This document shows positions 1-11,028 of a stretch of DNA of 64,000 bases, in pieces. The stretch is from assembly GCF_001640805.2 (NCBI RefSeq), contig NW_026116709.1, positions 124,001 through 188,000 of the forward strand. Reading direction: 5' to 3'. Positions within the stretch are counted from its first letter, which is position 1. Each line of letters starts with the position of its first letter. The notes under the pieces are model-generated. The model was not told where the DNA came from. It saw nothing but the letters and a program-made list of their open reading frames with translations, and did no database searches. The DNA comes from Lates calcarifer. Its lineage: Eukaryota > Chordata > Actinopteri > Centropomidae. The position numbers and the translations under genes are program-made.

Positions 1-329
1 TCTGGCTCAAGTAACTGTTGTGCAGTCCAATGGCAAGGCCAGCTGAGTCTCATGGGTACTTTGTTTCTGTTGCTGTCATACCAAACTGACAGCAACAGAA
101 ACAAAGTTGAAATAACTTAAAGTGGTGGACAAATTGTAATTGGAAAGTTACATGATCTAGGCATGCACTTCACAAATTTAAAAAGGGATGGAGTGGCTCC
201 CTCCACCTTGCATCTCTAATTCACGATACAGTGTGGTCCACTCACTTTTGAGGGTGATGTGGTTTGTGTTGCCACATTTTGATTAGTGTAGTGTATTTAT
301 ATGAAGTGTTGTTTGCTTGACCGTCCTGG

Positions 330-1430
330 CTGTGGTACAAATAGAAGACATTTGACAGAGTGCAATGGCACTACCTGTTCCAGATCATGGAAAAATTTGA
401 TTTCGGACCAACACTCATTTCCTTGGTTAAACTATAAAATTCATGTTCCTCAGCTGTGGCTTTTACTAATTATTTGTATTACATGCCCTTTGACCTAAAG
501 TACATTGTAGTACTCAACAGGGGGACTGTTGAGTCTTTGTGCTCGCCATTGAGTTGCTGGCCTTGGCCTTGTCTTCTACATTGTGTCTCCAGAGTGGTTA
601 CACCATTCCTATTATCCTTAGGCTACTACAAAGGTTCAGTCAGATCTCAGGTTATTTGCTAAATTTAAATAAAAGTGAGCTGTTTACATTATGTGTATAT
701 CCTACTCAGTCTTGTAGGATCTTGTAGGATAGTTAAGGACAACTTCAGCTATCTTGAGTTCAAAGACATTTTCCAGCAAAAATTCAAAACACTATTAAAT
801 CACACTAAACAGGACTTGACAAATTGGTCTCCCCTTGCTACTTCATTTACTATCATACACTGTAAATCCAGTCAAGATGACAATGCTCCCTAGGTATTTA
901 TACTTTTCTTCAATGTTTTCCTTTATTCATACATGTCTTCTTTTTAAAATTGTTAGTCTAATTGTCTCATATATATGACAACTAACCATGCTTACGTAAA
1001 CAGTGTGTTAACAAAGGTCAAAGCGTGATAGAAATATGGCTCCTCCAAATTCCAAATTTTTACTACTGGGCAGCTAACCTACACTGTATAGCAAACTGGA
1101 CGTGCCATCATCTCAATACAAAATGTCCTATATGGGCAACAATGGAAACTACTTCCTGTCTCTTTGCTACCAATTGCTGGGGTGGCAGCTACTGACCCTA
1201 TTGTCATTTCCTTAGAATCTGGGATCAATTCAGAAAACATTTTAGTTTACCAAACATATCCCTTTCAAGCCCACTCACATTTAATAATTTCTTCTTACCC
1301 TCAATTCAGGATACAATGTTTAATATTTATAAGACTGGTTAAACAAGTTTTAATGATCTTTATTTCAAGGACTCATTTGTTTTGGTTTCTGCCTCTTCAA
1401 AGGAAGTTTTTTCTTGCCACTGTCTCTTAG
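330..1430 (+). mobile_element. Degraded L1/Tx1-like LINE, ORF2 reverse transcriptase remnant
   Basis: Conceptual translation in shifting frames gives pieces that line up in order with the reverse-transcriptase part of fish L1-like ORF2: a segment reading EKFDFGPTLISLVKL near 389-435, an AIELLALAL segment near 544, a SGYLLNLNKSE segment near 645-680, and a FSYLEFKDIFQQKFKTLL segment near 745-800. The catalytic block is missing or scrambled and several stops and frame changes interrupt the reading, so the copy is dead. The match is from memory of the family, not from a search. Confidence 0.7.
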
Positions 1431-1545
1431 TGCTGCTCATGGTAACAACTGTTTCTTTCTAAATATTATAATTTAAAGAGTGCGGTCTAGAGTTGTCTAT
1501 ATGAAAAGTGCTTGAATTCTTTTGTGATTTGGCGCTATGTAATAA
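1380..1545 (+). repeat. Fish interspersed repeat tail
   Basis: The stretch from the 'aaggaagttttttcttgcc' segment through 'agtgcggtctagagttgtc' to 'gtgatttggcgctatgtaa' matches a sequence that recurs very often in teleost genomes, usually as the 3' end of an interspersed repeat. It directly follows the LINE-like remnant, but whether both belong to one element is uncertain. Confidence 0.5.
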
Positions 1546-1588
1546 ACTTGGTTCATGTAAATCTCAAATAAATGTAGTATATGTAATG

Positions 1589-1851
1589 TAGGCAGCACGC
1601 ATTGATTAGCACTGACACCTCACAGCAAGAAGATCAGGGTTTTAGCCTGAGGCTTTTCTGTGTGGGCTTAGCATGTTCTCCCTGTGCCAGTTCTCTCTGG
1701 ATACTCCAGCTTCCTCTCACAGTCCAAAGACATGCAGGTTAATTAGTGACTCTAAATTTCCCATACGTGTAAATGTCAGTGTGAATGGCTGTGATGGACT
1801 GGAGATCTACCCAGGGTGTACCCTGCCTCTCGCTCCAGCCAGTCCCAGCTG

Positions 1852-1886
<35 letters not shown>
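1589..1886 (+). repeat. Abundant fish interspersed repeat ending in a (CA)n tract
   Basis: The segment has the hallmarks of a very common teleost repeat: a 'gttagcactg / cctcacagcaagaag' start, a 'gcatgttctccc' middle, 'ccaaagacatgcaggttaatt', and a 'gtgatggactggagatctac / ccagggtgtaccctgcct' end. It runs into a CA microsatellite at about 1856-1886. Another partial copy of the end portion is at 3540-3690 and a reverse-strand copy is at 53190-53480. The family name is not assigned here. Confidence 0.6.
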
Positions 1887-1888
<2 letters not shown>

Positions 1889-2931
1889 GGAGCCATTGGG
1901 CCATTGGGCAAGAGGCCAATACTGTTGAGTACTGTTGTGTGTGTGGATATGTGGCTCCTGTTTTGGCTCTGTAAATCTTTGACATTGGTCAGGTGGAAAC
2001 AGCTAATACCTCCAAAATCACTGAGTGTGTAGCACATTCAGCACGCCTCTTTGCTTATTTCAGGGTCATGAAACATCTGCTATAAGCTATAATTACATGT
2101 CTTTTGATGCATCTCTTGAGCACAGGCTTACAGTACTTAATCTGAACAGACACCACATCCTGCCAAACCCTGGTATCTTACATTAATAGAATGCTGTCAT
2201 TCTTTGAATACAACAAACACATGTTTCTACCTGCACAGTTCACACATAGCCGAATAGGAGGGTTACAGAACAGAAAGAGATACCGCTGGCCTCTTAAAAG
2301 TCATTGATGTAACATCACAAATGGGTGTCAGGAAACCATGTGGTAACAATCAAGACCAGAACAAGCAGCAATTAATCAGGAGATAATATTGTGCCACTGT
2401 TGGTTTGCAGTCCCATTGTAGTTTATAAAACCTCTCTACCTCAAGTGTTAATATTTCTTTTTCCTATATCATGAATCATATCAGTAGGCATTTTTTTGGT
2501 ATTCTGTACATCAAAGAGAGGGTGGGAGCCACATCAAAAGCTGCAGAAATTCATCTTCTGCAAACATGCTAAGTAAAAAGACCAAAATAGAATCATACAA
2601 AAGTCCATTTTGTTGAGTGTCCTGGGGCCTGAAGCTGTGAAAGGTGCTGCTGCTGGATGTCTGTCTACATGTGTGTTCTGTAGTCAATAGCCTCAAATAG
2701 TCAAAGAGAGTTTAATCTCTCTGCTGCAGACACACCTGTTCCTCATTCAGGCAGGATGTTAGTGAAGGATGCCCTCATAGCCACAACACTCAGAAAACCA
2801 TCACTAGACAAAGACACACTGTCTTTCACAGTCACACAGGGATCACAAGCTTTCCCTCTCTACTAGACAAAAGACAAGAAAGAGTAGAATAAATACCATC
2901 ACTTTAAGTAGTCTGGGGTACATATACAGTC
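1887..2931. other. Gene-free stretch
   Basis: No conserved coding segment, RNA gene or clear repeat was recognised. The short open frames here lack any recognisable protein sequence and have no convincing splice context. Confidence 0.5.
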
Positions 2932-3505
2932 TTTTGAAAAGTAAAGTACCCCCTCTTTGAACTCTACGTTTTTACGTATCAGGATATAATAAAAAATCAT
3001 CTGGTCCTCAGCAGGTTTTAAAATTAGGCAAATACAACCTCAGATTAACAACAACACATGTTACACCATGTTATTATTTATCTAACATAACTAGACCAAA
3101 ATGCAGAAGCAGTGTGAAAAGTTAAGTACACCCTTACTGCTTCTATAGGAATTAAGAGGGTAATTAGCAGCCAGGTGCTGCTGATCAAATTACCTTAATT
3201 AACTGATGATCAGCAGGTGTGGGGACCTCTATGAAAACAGAAGTTTTGGTAGTTTGCTGGTCTGGAGCATTCAGGTGTCTGTTAATACAATGCTAAGGAG
3301 GAAAGACATCAGCACTGATCTTATAGATATGATCTTATAGTTGCTGCCCATCAATCTGGGATGGGTTGTAAGACCGTTTCCAAACTATTTGAAATACATC
3401 ACTCTACAAGTGAGAAAGATTTTCTCAAGTCGAAAACTTTCAAGACAGTTGCCAATCATCCAGGCCTCAGTCAGCATGTTAAATGTTAAAGTTCATGACA
3501 GATGG
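2932..3505 (+). mobile_element. 5' half of a Tc1-like transposon, deleted
   Basis: The sequence starts with the terminal-repeat type 'gtcttttgaaaagtaaagta' and continues into the start of a Tc1-like transposase: MLRRKDIS near 3291-3314, then, after small disruptions, AAHQSG, SKLFEIHHST and TFKTVANH, which match the N-terminal paired-type DNA-binding helices of these enzymes. After 'gcctcagtcagcatgttaaatg' the homology stops near 3500, so the catalytic DDE half and the right terminus are missing. It is a dead internal-deletion or truncated copy. Confidence 0.75.
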
Positions 3506-3539
3506 ACAGCTTTGATTGGCTCTCTGGGTGAGGGAGAAG

Positions 3540-3690
3540 GCATGAATGTGAGTATGATTGGTTTTTTGTCTATATATGTCAGCCCTGTGATGGACTGGCA
3601 AACCCTCCCTCTCGCCCAGTGTCAGCTGGAATAGGCTCCAGCCCCTCTGCGACCCTTAACAGATAAGCGGTGTAGATAATGGATGGATGT
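3540..3690 (+). repeat. Partial copy of abundant fish repeat
   Basis: It contains 'ccctgtgatggactggcaaa', 'aataggctccagcccctctg' and 'ataatggatggatg', the usual 3' end of the same family as the repeat at 1589-1886. It abuts the truncated Tc1-like element on its left. Confidence 0.6.
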
Positions 3691-3699
3691 ATTTACACA

Positions 3700-5724
3700 A
3701 CTCATTGTTTCAGGTCTAATCTCACCCTGGTCTGATTTGTGTAAACATTATCAACAGCAAATTATCAGAACTACACAATTCCTCAATCCTTTCAAATTCT
3801 AAATGAAATTCCTTAGAAGTGTTACTCGCAGATGTGTTCATGATTGCATATCAGTCTGTCCATCAGGCTGTCACTTTGTTCAAAATATCTCAACACCACC
3901 AAAACATTTTCCCATTTAATGTAGAACATGTCTAATTAATTAATAAGTTAATGACATCTCGACATTCCTCTTGTTTTGGTTCTCTAGCACTGAATCTATT
4001 CTACATTGTAATTTTAAGTGAGTAACCTTTATTGCTTGTCCCCCACAATGTTCCAGCATGTTTCTTGGTCACTCTTGAGCTCTCCTGGTTTCTTTATTTG
4101 ATTATTGTTCATATACATATCCCTCTGGAAGTTTCCCCCATCTCCACACAGGATCTGTAGAGCTCAGGCAGAGTGACCAGGTTCTTGGTCTCCTCTCTTA
4201 CCAAGGCCCTTCTACCCTGATTTCTCAGTTAGGCAGCCAGCTCTAGGAAGAAATTACTCCTTTTCATTCATTCATTCATGGAGAACATCATAACACCCAC
4301 TATGGTATTTCTCACAGCAGACAAGTTATCTTGTCATAGCACCTTGTACCTTACCTTGGCTCCTAGACCTACTGTAAATGAAATGCAGCCATTACAAAGG
4401 TTACAAATTGCACTTTTTGACAAGTCAAAGCGTCTCCTATGACCGATATAAGTAGGTGTTTCTCAGTTCCATACTACAAACTAAATTTTGTGATTGTGAG
4501 TATGCAGTGTGGTCACAGTGGAGAGGTGACAAAACTAAGTATACTCAAAAGAGTCAGTTTGCAGACTAAATATTAATGCTAATCACAGTTGCAATAGATT
4601 TTCGGTTTGTAGTCAAGCAGCAGTAACAACCTGGAAAACAAAAAATGTGTTTACGAGATGCAGCACTTATATAACACAATAAGACACACAAAAATGATGA
4701 GCAAAGAATATTTAAGGAATGGCCTGATAACATTTAAGCACCCCCTGACTAATTCTGAATCAAGGATTATATAGATGATATATGTTCATAATGTATATAG
4801 TAGATAATTATAAGTCACTTGAGAACAGACTTAAAGATGCTACATTAATGGATCATTAATATGTATCCTTGGGCAAGACAAATCAAATCATCTAATTCAA
4901 GCTCAATTTGCCCAGATATAACCTACACTTATCACATGACAGATGTTCCATACTGTCACAACAAATTAGTTATCTCCATGATTTTTTTTTATATCTTAAT
5001 ATTGCAGTAGGATTTTTCATCATAAGAGCAGTTATAAGTTTTGTGCTAATAACACACAGAGAGAAAGATATATGTTGACACACCTTTTATTTACCATTAC
5101 ATCTCTAATCATGTTGAAGAAAGTCAGCAGTAAGACCTGGTGATTGTAACTCTAAGACAGGACATTACGGTACACATTAAGGATACAGGGTTTCCTATCC
5201 ACGAGGCCATTTTATTCTAACACTCATACAGCCCCTGCAGACACGCAAACATAAAAGCTGTGTTGTTTGTTCCTCATCAGGTATTAGGTGTCAACACAGA
5301 ATGCTCCAGGAGTATTTGATAGCCTTGTTGCTGTCTTGATGATCTCATCCTAGAATCCTACATTAGCACCAACAATGCACACAGGTTTTGCTTAGGACCT
5401 AAAATATATCTTGTTCTATTAGATGAGAGAAGAGACCTTAAAGAAACTTCTCCTCTCGGTTAGAACGTACTGGCACTGTGGGGGGCATGTTCTCCTCACT
5501 TTAATTGTTTCAGGTTCTTTTTTTAACATTGTCCTCTAACTGTCCAGCCACTGCCCTGATAAGACAAAGGAAGTGTTGTCAAAATAGTTGATGTGCTTGC
5601 CTGAGTTGCCTTCTATGAGAAGCTGTCTAGGGCAATAAGGAATGCTTCACTTGTACATACTAGCGCTACACACTTGCATATACAGGATATGATAGTATGC
5701 ATGTATGTGCAAATGCTTAGTGCC
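3700..5724. other. Gene-free stretch
   Basis: About 2 kb of AT-rich sequence with no recognisable exon or RNA gene and no repeat that I can name. Short simple-sequence runs occur, such as 'cattcattcattcat' near 4264-4279. Confidence 0.5.
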
Positions 5725-6015
5725 ATTCGGCATTCATCTGGATATTACTTGACCACCCAACTAAACATTTTTGCAGACCAAGCACAGTATTAGGCAGGTC
5801 AGCACATCAGAGTGGGGTCTGGGATTTGGAGGCCAGGTCAAAACCTTGGGCCCTGCCATTGGTGTTGCCATGGGGAGGTGTGCTTGGTCTGCAACAACAT
5901 TAAGGTGGGATACCTGTCAAGTAATATCCAGATGAATGAAGGTCCCAAGGTTTCCCAGCAGAACATAGTGTTGTAACAAGATGATCAGTGTTATTCTCTT
6001 CATATCAGTGGTTTT
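5725..6015 (-). mobile_element. Rearranged Tc1-like fragment with internal snap-back
   Basis: Reading the minus strand, 5815-6010 carries pieces of the same Tc1-like family as 7909-8700: a 'gcttggtctgcaacaacat' segment, 'ggtcccaaggtttcccagca' and a 'cagtggttttaaag' end. A second copy of part of it lies inverted at 5731-5785. Positions 5731-5752 and 5917-5938 are perfect 22-bp inverted repeats, and the homology continues less perfectly inward to 'gcagaccaagcac' at about 5775-5787. The arms are internal transposon sequence rather than the family's own terminal repeats. Confidence 0.6.
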
Positions 6016-7908
6016 AAAGCTCTGACCGTATGCAAACATGAAGCATCATTATTGCCTTAGATGGCTTCTCATAGCTATCCATGTTAGACACATTTCATAA
6101 CACTACACTTGTCACATTATCTTCATCTTGAATGGAGGAATTACATTATGAAAAAGCACCCGTATAAATGATTTCAAATCTAGTGCTACCACTGGACAAT
6201 AATAATATCAAGCTCCAAAGTGCTTTAACTGAGCATTAGAAGTCTGAGTGACATCACTCCCTCTGTTTCTGATTGGAGAGCACTATTTTTCACAGATTAT
6301 GCATTAAATGCTATGTTCAGAGTGTATGAATCAGCTGATAGCAGAAAGAATAGACAAGTTTTGATACGGTTTCATGATCTAAATCTCAGTTTTGCAGTAA
6401 AAACAAAGTTCTTCACTGACCAGCAAAAGCTGTGTGGATGAGCTCACCATCATGATGTATGTATATGTCCATTATCCAAATCATACAGTAGCCAGACAAA
6501 GCCTCCTCTCCACCTTCATCCTGCCGAAATTTTGCCCCTAAGACCTGAGGTGTCTTCTTACAAGCCTTTCCCAGGATTCTCTGACAATGACTTTACTCCA
6601 ACTCTCTCTGTTTCCCCTTTGATGCCACTGAAAGTTAATCCACACAAAACTCTCTAGCTCATGCCATTATTGTTACACAGAGGTGGGGAGTATGTTTTTT
6701 TTTCCTTTTTCTTTTAAAATGATCTCCAGTTACCCCAAAAAGCTGTGTAGTGTGTGACATCACATCATCGAGATGGAGGTATGGATGAAGAGAGAGAAAA
6801 AAGAACCCAGGGGCTTGTAAGAAGACTATCAAAGTTATTTGATCCCACAGAGTATTAACTAATTTTTACATCTCTGAAACCGGAAATTTGAGATCAAGCT
6901 TTTATGCTTCCCTGCAGTCCAGAGTGAGTGTGACATGCAGATGAGAGGAGATAATAGGGGATGGAAACAGGATGACGGGGCCTGAGTTGTGACTCTGCTT
7001 ACAATCGGCATGACAGCAGCCATGCTTGCTGCTTGTGCCTATGAGCATAGTGACAGAGGTCAATGTGCTTCTATGGGAGTGAGCTGTGGAAATGGAGAAC
7101 AATGCAGTCAGGAAGACAGAGCTCTATAGTAACTGAATGCATTGCCAAAGGATGTTTGCAATGTGTGAGAAAGTGAGGCTGAGGAGAAGCTTCTTTTTTT
7201 ATTATTATTATTATTTTTTTGTAAGCATTTGTGGAAATCTGTCATTGTGCTTTCATACTGTTAATATCTAGACTACCAGTTAAGTTTGCCTGCACTAAAG
7301 TTAAAATATAACCAAGCAAATGTAGAGTGAAAGGATGTTTTTAAGGCTTATCTCTAATCAGGGGCCATTACCTCACAGTGAATTTAAACAGTAAAAAAAT
7401 GAAAATAAATAACCATTTTATGGAACATGACACAACTATATTTGTTGTGTTAAAAGGTTATGGTAGACAAATATTTGTCCACCAATTAGCATCATTTTGA
7501 TGATGCTAATAATAATACATTAACCTTCAAGGTAACATAAGAGGGTGGAAAAGAAGAGAAGGAAAAAGCTGCCACCTGCTGGAGTAATTGGAGCAATGTT
7601 AGATTAATGGAAAATAAAGGAGCAAACATTTATTACTTCATGATTTTGTGTAATTTGCATGAATGGTGACAATGGAAAAATAAATAAACTGGTCAAAAAA
7701 AATTTAAAAACAAACTTTTAAGAGTTACTAAGATTACCAAGATTTAACATATTTGACTTATTTGATCCTACTGTTACAGATACTTTCATTGTATCATATT
7801 ATTGCAGAAGCAGATACCTCATGTGGACTATAAAGCTGCATTAATTGTATTGTTTGATCTGTTGCGGGCAGTGGAGCTCCAGGACAAGCTGACAGACCCA
7901 TGGCACTG
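6016..7908. other. Gene-free stretch
   Basis: No exon, RNA gene or named repeat was recognised. It holds a short ATT run near 7200-7215 and several A/T homopolymers. Short open frames here look incidental. Confidence 0.5.
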
Positions 7909-8700
7909 ATATACACCAATCAGCCATAACATTAATACCAATACTGTGTAGGTCCCCCTCCTGCCACCACAACAGCTCTGACCCATTGAAACATGTACTT
8001 TAGAAGACCTCAGTCTTTTTAGTCCTGTAAGTTGTGAGGTTTGGCCTTCATGTATCAGACTTGTTTTTCTAGTACATCCCATAGATGCTTGATTGGACTG
8101 AGATCTGGGAAACCTGAAGGCCAAGTCACCTTCAACCCTGTCATGTCCCCCCAAGCATTCCTGAACTATTTTTGCAGTGTGGCACCGCCATTGCTATCTA
8201 TATTGTGTCCATGAAGGGGTGTACTAGGTCTGCAGTAGTGTTTGAATAACAGTAGCATCCATATGAATGTCAGGACCCAAGGCTTCCAGGCAGAACATTG
8301 CCTCCACTGGCTTGGCTCCTATGGCTCCCCAAAGTGCATCCTGCTGCTACATCTTCTCCAGGTAAATGACGCACATGGCCAGCCAGATGATGTGGGGAAA
8401 AAAAGTGATACATCAACCCACGCCACCTCTTTCCATTGCTCCATGGTAGTAGGTGTGGTGGACTGGGGTTAGCATGGGATCTCCGACCAACCTGCTAAAC
8501 AGTGCTAAATACGCAGCAAGCTTTGATGCACTGTGTGCTATTACACCTTTCTATCATAGGCAACACTGAGGTTTTCAGCAATTTGCACACAGCACTCTTG
8601 TGTGGAATCCAACTACATGGGTCAGCCGTCGCTCCCCATGCGCAAGAATGAGCCTTTGGTAACCGTGATCCTATCATCCTTAGTCATCCAGCAGATGCAG
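7909..8700 (-). mobile_element. Tc1-like transposon remnant with decayed transposase
   Basis: The left end reads 'caatcagccataacattaat', the terminus of a widespread fish Tc1-like family. On the minus strand the remainder encodes fragments of its transposase: the region near 8270-8310 corresponds to the conserved F-C-W-E-T-L-G-P block, the region near 8620-8660 to a HGERRL segment, and 8520-8560 to a segment near the DNA-binding domain. Multiple stops and indels show that it is dead. Other fragments of the same family are at 5725-6015, 19140-19405, 32230-32540 and 35160-35335. Confidence 0.7.
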
Positions 8701-8737
8701 AGCAACAGAAGCAACCATTTTAAGTCATGTCAAGTCA

Positions 8738-8845
8738 TGAAGACATCAAAACATGAAGGGACACCTATGGAATTATGTAGTAAACAAAGAAGTGTTCAAC
8801 AAGCCGGAATGTTTTATATTTTAAATTCTTCAAAGAATATATCAC
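8738..8845 (+). mobile_element. Fragment of a second Tc1-like family
   Basis: It matches the subterminal region of the element at 38797-39470: both read 'agacatcaaaac', 'ggaattatgtagtaaacaaa' (or one-base variants) and 'gttttatattttaaattctt'. Only about 100 bp remain, next to the other Tc1-like remnant. A CA/TA-rich run follows at 8860-8881. Confidence 0.6.
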
Positions 8846-8881
8846 ATATATATCTCTCTCACACACACACATATATATATA

Positions 8882-11028
8882 ATTCATTTTAAAATATGAG
8901 GCAGATGATGTTTATCAGATTATGCAGGTGTCATGTTACAGTCTTTATTTCTACCATTTTGTTATACAGATAGATGTGGCTACTTTAACAACACAAGAAA
9001 AAAACATAAGATCATAAAAGATTAAATGAGCATCACTATGTAAAACACAGCCTTTCCAAGACCACACACAGAACACAGTTTAGTTCACATTATTAAACAC
9101 TGCCATGATGACACAACTGTATTTTTACAGTTGAGGAAAACATAGGAAACAAGTATTTTTCATAAATGAAATCATTCTCAGTTTGTAGTTCATGACTGCT
9201 TTTGTACAAAGCTGTGTCTGATCCTACACAGAACTCCCATCTGTGTTTTTTCTTTGGTTTGACTGGCTAAAACAGCTTGGCAGTCTAACCAGAAAAAAAG
9301 CAAAGTCTACCTACTTTGTGATACACAGTATGCAGGGTGCAATGTAGGGATAACCCACACTTCTAAAAACAATGTTTTTTATATTATATTAATATTGTTA
9401 TATTAACAAAATTTTGATAATATAAACAGTACAAAAGAAACTTTGATGTTACGTTGCACCTATCATTGCTTGCTGTTACATCACTATGTCCTGGACTGAA
9501 AATGACACTCACACATTATAAATGCCAGTTTCATTATAGATGTTGCTTGACCTTAATTTAAACCAATTGAGTTCTTGGCCTATAATGCTTCCTAACCAAC
9601 AGATAAGAAATCAAAACCCGTTATTAACCCTGAGGTCACATGGCGATATGAGGTGATGCCAGGTTTGCTTCATGTACAACTGTAGATTTGAGACTCCTGA
9701 TGGTCTGGTACAGTTGTCCCACTTGACTGAACTAGGCCACCTTGGTGTTTGTGTGGTGCAGTTCAGTTATAATTACAATGTGCCAGTTAACATTCACTTG
9801 CACCAGTAGAGAAGAACTAGGGTAATCTAAGGCTCAACAAATCCCAGTTCCATTTTCACCAAACATTAGTAACTTCTATGACTTAAGACAAAGTTGATTC
9901 ACTCCAGAAGGTGAACACAGTTATGTTCATATGGCACAAAGTTAAGAGAGTGATGGATGGATGTGTAGCACTTTTGATTTATGCAAGAGACTGGAATTTC
10001 TGTCTTACTACAGACCTGCAATTAACATTTGCCTTTTAAATCACAGTAACTACACTCCTTCTCTCAACCAAATGTTTGTGTTACCTGAACCTAACCAAAC
10101 TTTAACTGCAGTTTATTTGCCATAACCACAATTGTTCATTAACCATATCAGAGTTGAAAGTCAGAATAAAAAAAAAATTGGCACAACATTCCTCTGTAGA
10201 AACAGGGTTGATCTGTACCTGATACAAGACATGATATATGAACAAAGCTTCATTCATTGGCAATTTATGTCTGTATTAGATAGTAACAGGAAAATCATAA
10301 ATTAAGGGGAGAGAGATGGGGAACGACATCTACCAGCCCAACCCATTTATATATATTATATAGTATATATATAAATATTGGTAATATTTATATATTACCA
10401 ATTTATAGGCCCCAGCTCTGGCTTCTTTTTTATTTTACCTTACATTAGCACCACACAGTCAGCACCCTCACTGGGCTAAAAATTCAAAAAAATAAGATTT
10501 TTCTGTTCTCCTCTGTCTATTGATATGCACACACACACTTATTTAGGTGATACTAATTTTGATCTATAAACAATCTTTCCTTTTGGTCAGATTCATTCAT
10601 AATGTTTTGGGGTATTTTGCTAAAAAAAAAAAAAATAGACTAAAGAGAAAACTTAATCTCCCAAAGAAGGTTTTTGTGATGTGTAGTCAAGTTTAGAGAC
10701 ATCCAAACAGATTTCTTAACAGTACTGAGAAAGTGTGGTGAGCTTTGCATTAGACTTCCCTTCCATTCATTAATCAGACTAACCAGGCATCAACTTAATG
10801 AGATTTCTTATTTTTAATTTGAAAAATCCAAATATTAATTTATCAGGAGCAGCTTTTGTATCATGGCTGATCTAAAACTACATGACTTGGTGTGAAATAT
10901 ACAAACAGGATGTATCTTGCCAATATTGTTTCTGTTAAGCCACACCTCTCCTTATGTAACTTTTCTGAAGAGTCAAAAAAAAGAGATGACCTCAGGATTG
11001 TTCAGGATTCTTGGTTGGTTGTCATGTT
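8882..11028. other. Gene-free stretch with probable ankmy2 3' UTR at its right end
   Basis: No coding segment or named transposon was recognised. An AT-rich palindromic run lies at 10350-10405 ('tatatattatatagtatata' and neighbours). Since ankmy2 is on the minus strand and stops at 11029, the right part of this stretch should be its 3' UTR. A minus-strand AATAAA lies at 10428-10433, but which signal is used cannot be decided from sequence. Confidence 0.4.
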
